A program made the translations under genes and the position numbers. A stretch of DNA of 7,053 nucleotides from Chloroflexota bacterium (lineage in GTDB: Bacteria > Chloroflexota > Limnocylindria > Limnocylindrales > CSP1-4), in assembly GCA_021812735.1 (NCBI GenBank), contig JAKAMV010000547.1, positions 1-7,053 on the forward strand. The letters run 5' to 3'. The notes under the pieces were generated by a model. It ran no database searches. It saw only the letters and a program-made list of their open reading frames with translations, and was not told where the DNA came from. Below, in pieces: positions 5,722-7,053 of the stretch; within the stretch, counting starts at the first letter, position 1; every line of letters begins with the position of its first letter.

Positions 5722-6453
5722 TCAGCGGCCGGGCAGCCCGAGCGTCTCCGCCTGGGCCGCGAAGAGGGCGCGCAGGCCGTCGTCCGCGAGCGCCAGCAGC
5801 GTCGCCATCGAGGCCCGGTCGAACGGCTTTCCCTCGGCGGTCCCCTGCACCTCGACGTAGGTCCCCGCGTCGGTGCCGACGACGTTGAAGTCCACCTCGG
5901 CGTGCGAGTCCTCCTCGTAGTCGAGGTCGAGCACCGGGCGCCCCTCCACGACCCCGACGCTGACCGCGGCGACCCGCCCGCTGAGCGCGCCCTCCAGCCC
6001 CCGGCTGCGGAGTGCCAGCACCAGCGCCACGTATCCCCCCGTGATCGACGCGGTGCGCGTGCCCCCGTCCGCCTGCAGCACGTCGCAGTCGATCGCCACC
6101 GAGCGCTCGCCGAGTTTCGCGAGGTCGACCACGCCCCGCAGCGAGCGGCCGATCAGCCGCTGGATCTCCTGGGTGCGCCCGCCCTGGCGACCCTTCACCG
6201 CCTCGCGCGGCGTCCGCTCGGAGGTTGCGCGGGGGAGCATCGAGTACTCGGCGGTGACCCAGCCGAGGCCCTTGCCCCGAAGGTGCGGCGCAGTCCGGTC
6301 CTCCATCGTCGCCGCGCACACCACGTGGGTGTCGCCGACGCGGATGAGGCACGATCCCTCGGCCCACTTCTGCACGCCCAGCTGCAGGGTCACCTGACGC
6401 AGCTGGCCGGGCAGCCGGCCGTCGTGTCGATACGGCGCGCCGCCGATGCTCAT
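5722..6453 (-). CDS. rph: Ribonuclease PH
   Basis: Phosphate-dependent 3'-5' exoribonuclease that trims the 3' ends of tRNA precursors and works as a hexameric ring; 243 residues, the normal length. Diagnostic motifs are all present: YRHDGR (8-13), [14 protein letters not shown] (64-77), [15 protein letters not shown] (92-106), [18 protein letters not shown] (122-139, including the phosphate-binding Arg in GTRT), LDLDYEED (175-182, catalytic acidic residues) and EVQGTAE (201-207). ATG 6453 overlaps the mazG stop in ATGA and has a strong ribosome binding site (GGGGAGGAG) 5 bases upstream. The gene is followed by rdgB after 5 bases; rph-rdgB is a widely conserved pair. All key residues are intact, so the enzyme should be active. 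Confidence 0.97.
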   Translation of the reverse strand: MSIGGAPYRHDGRLPGQLRQVTLQLGVQKWAEGSCLIRVGDTHVVCAATMEDRTAPHLRGKGLGWVTAEYSMLPRATSERTPREAVKGRQGGRTQEIQRLIGRSLRGVVDLAKLGERSVAIDCDVLQADGGTRTASITGGYVALVLALRSRGLEGALSGRVAAVSVGVVEGRPVLDLDYEEDSHAEVDFNVVGTDAGTYVEVQGTAEGKPFDRASMATLLALADDGLRALFAAQAETLGLPGR

Positions 6454-7053
6454 GCGTGCTCCTCCCCGGTTCCGGTCGTGCGCTCCACGGCCTTGGCTCT
6501 GTCCCAGAGTTCGTCGAGCTCTTCGAAGGTCATCGTATCGAGGGCGCGGCCGCGCTCCTCCGCGAACCGCTCGACGAGCGCGAAGCGGCGCGCGAACTTG
6601 GCGTTGCCCGCGCGGAGGGCGGACTCGGCGTCGACGCCGAGCTTGCGCCCCAGGTTCACCAGGACCAGCAGCAGGTCCCCGAACTCCTCGGCGCGTTCGG
6701 CGTCCGTCTGCGCCTCGAGCAGCTCCACGGCCTCTTCCTCGAGCTTCTCGATGACGCCCTCGACGTCGGGCCAGTCGTAGCCGAGCGCCGACGCGCGGCC
6801 CTGCATCTCCTGGGAGTACGCGAGGGCCGGCAGCGAGCGGGCGAGCCCGGCGAACGCGGCGGGAAGTGCCGGCACGGCGCCCGGCGCCCCGTCACCCGGC
6901 CCGCTGCCGCGCGCGGCACGCTCGGCCGCCTTGATGCGTTCCCAGTTCTGGATCACGTCCCCGGCGGTGGCGGCCTGCGCGTCGGCGAACACGTGGGGGT
7001 GGCGCCGCACGATCTTGGCCCCGATGTGCCGGTAGACGTCGTCGAGGTCGAAG
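6450..7053 (-). CDS. mazG: MazG nucleoside triphosphate pyrophosphohydrolase (5' partial)
   Basis: The last 200 residues of a MazG protein; the start lies beyond the right edge. MazG hydrolyses (d)NTPs to monophosphates and pyrophosphate, limiting aberrant nucleotides and, in some bacteria, affecting stress signalling. The visible part begins in the N-terminal MazG domain ([22 protein letters not shown], then [10 protein letters not shown]). An Ala/Gly/Pro-rich linker follows, then the catalytic C-terminal MazG domain. In that domain [12 protein letters not shown] and [13 protein letters not shown] supply the EExxE...ExxD magnesium-binding motif. [20 protein letters not shown] gives the typical ending. 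It overlaps rph by four bases, and its final segment contains the rph ribosome binding site. Together with rdgB this puts two different NTP-sanitising enzymes in one operon. Confidence 0.95.
   Translation of the reverse strand, partial: FDLDDVYRHIGAKIVRRHPHVFADAQAATAGDVIQNWERIKAAERAARGSGPGDGAPGAVPALPAAFAGLARSLPALAYSQEMQGRASALGYDWPDVEGVIEKLEEEAVELLEAQTDAERAEEFGDLLLVLVNLGRKLGVDAESALRAGNAKFARRFALVERFAEERGRALDTMTFEELDELWDRAKAVERTTGTGEEHA
6459..6467 (-). promoter_or_regulatory. Ribosome binding site for rph
   Basis: GGGGAGGAG on the - strand ends 5 bases before ATG 6453. It lies inside the end of mazG, which supports independent re-initiation at rph as well as coupling. Confidence 0.7.

Noticed and set aside
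5717..6367. Upstream open extension of the rdgB frame through rph
   Set aside because: rph is certain in its own frame; the family N-terminus of RdgB (VVATRS...) begins just after GTG 5716.

Overview
This is a GC-rich window (roughly 70% by eye) with bacterial architecture: short gaps, ATG/GTG starts and stop/start overlaps. Long shadow ORFs fill the other frames. Gene content and style suggest a free-living Chloroflexota (Limnocylindria/Ellin6529 type) or Actinomycetota, but nothing in the sequence settles the phylum. I see no rRNA, CRISPR array, insertion sequence, transposase or phage gene.

The left half (1-4097) is on the + strand. It begins inside a gene for an exported-looking protein of unknown function with two apparently homologous halves joined by a Pro/Thr/Ser linker. 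That gene overlaps the start of an ABC-2 type permease of the NatB kind. A 57-residue two-helix membrane protein with a strong ribosome binding site follows, then a GT-C membrane glycosyltransferase of the ArnT/PMT_2 (family 39) type. All four products are exported or in the membrane, so this reads as a cell-envelope cluster. The ATPase expected for the permease is not in the window.

The right half is on the - strand and reads from the right edge leftward: mazG (5' end outside the window), rph, rdgB, then a TauE/SafE-family transporter. mazG and rph overlap in ATGA, rph and rdgB are 5 bases apart, and rdgB and the transporter 24 bases apart, so this is very probably one operon. MazG and RdgB both hydrolyse non-canonical or surplus nucleoside triphosphates, and RNase PH trims tRNA 3' ends, so the core is nucleotide-pool cleaning and RNA maturation. 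The transporter is a loosely related passenger.

A tRNA-Pro(TGG) gene lies on the - strand between the two convergent blocks, about 120 bases downstream of the transporter. Its CCA end is encoded and immediately followed by a second CCA. The 4199-4318 gap is the longest non-coding stretch; it holds a small perfect hairpin abutting the tRNA and a possible -10 box.

No obviously new defence or mobile system is visible. The most interesting items are the duplicated-domain exported protein coupled to an ABC-2 permease, and the overlooked small membrane protein.
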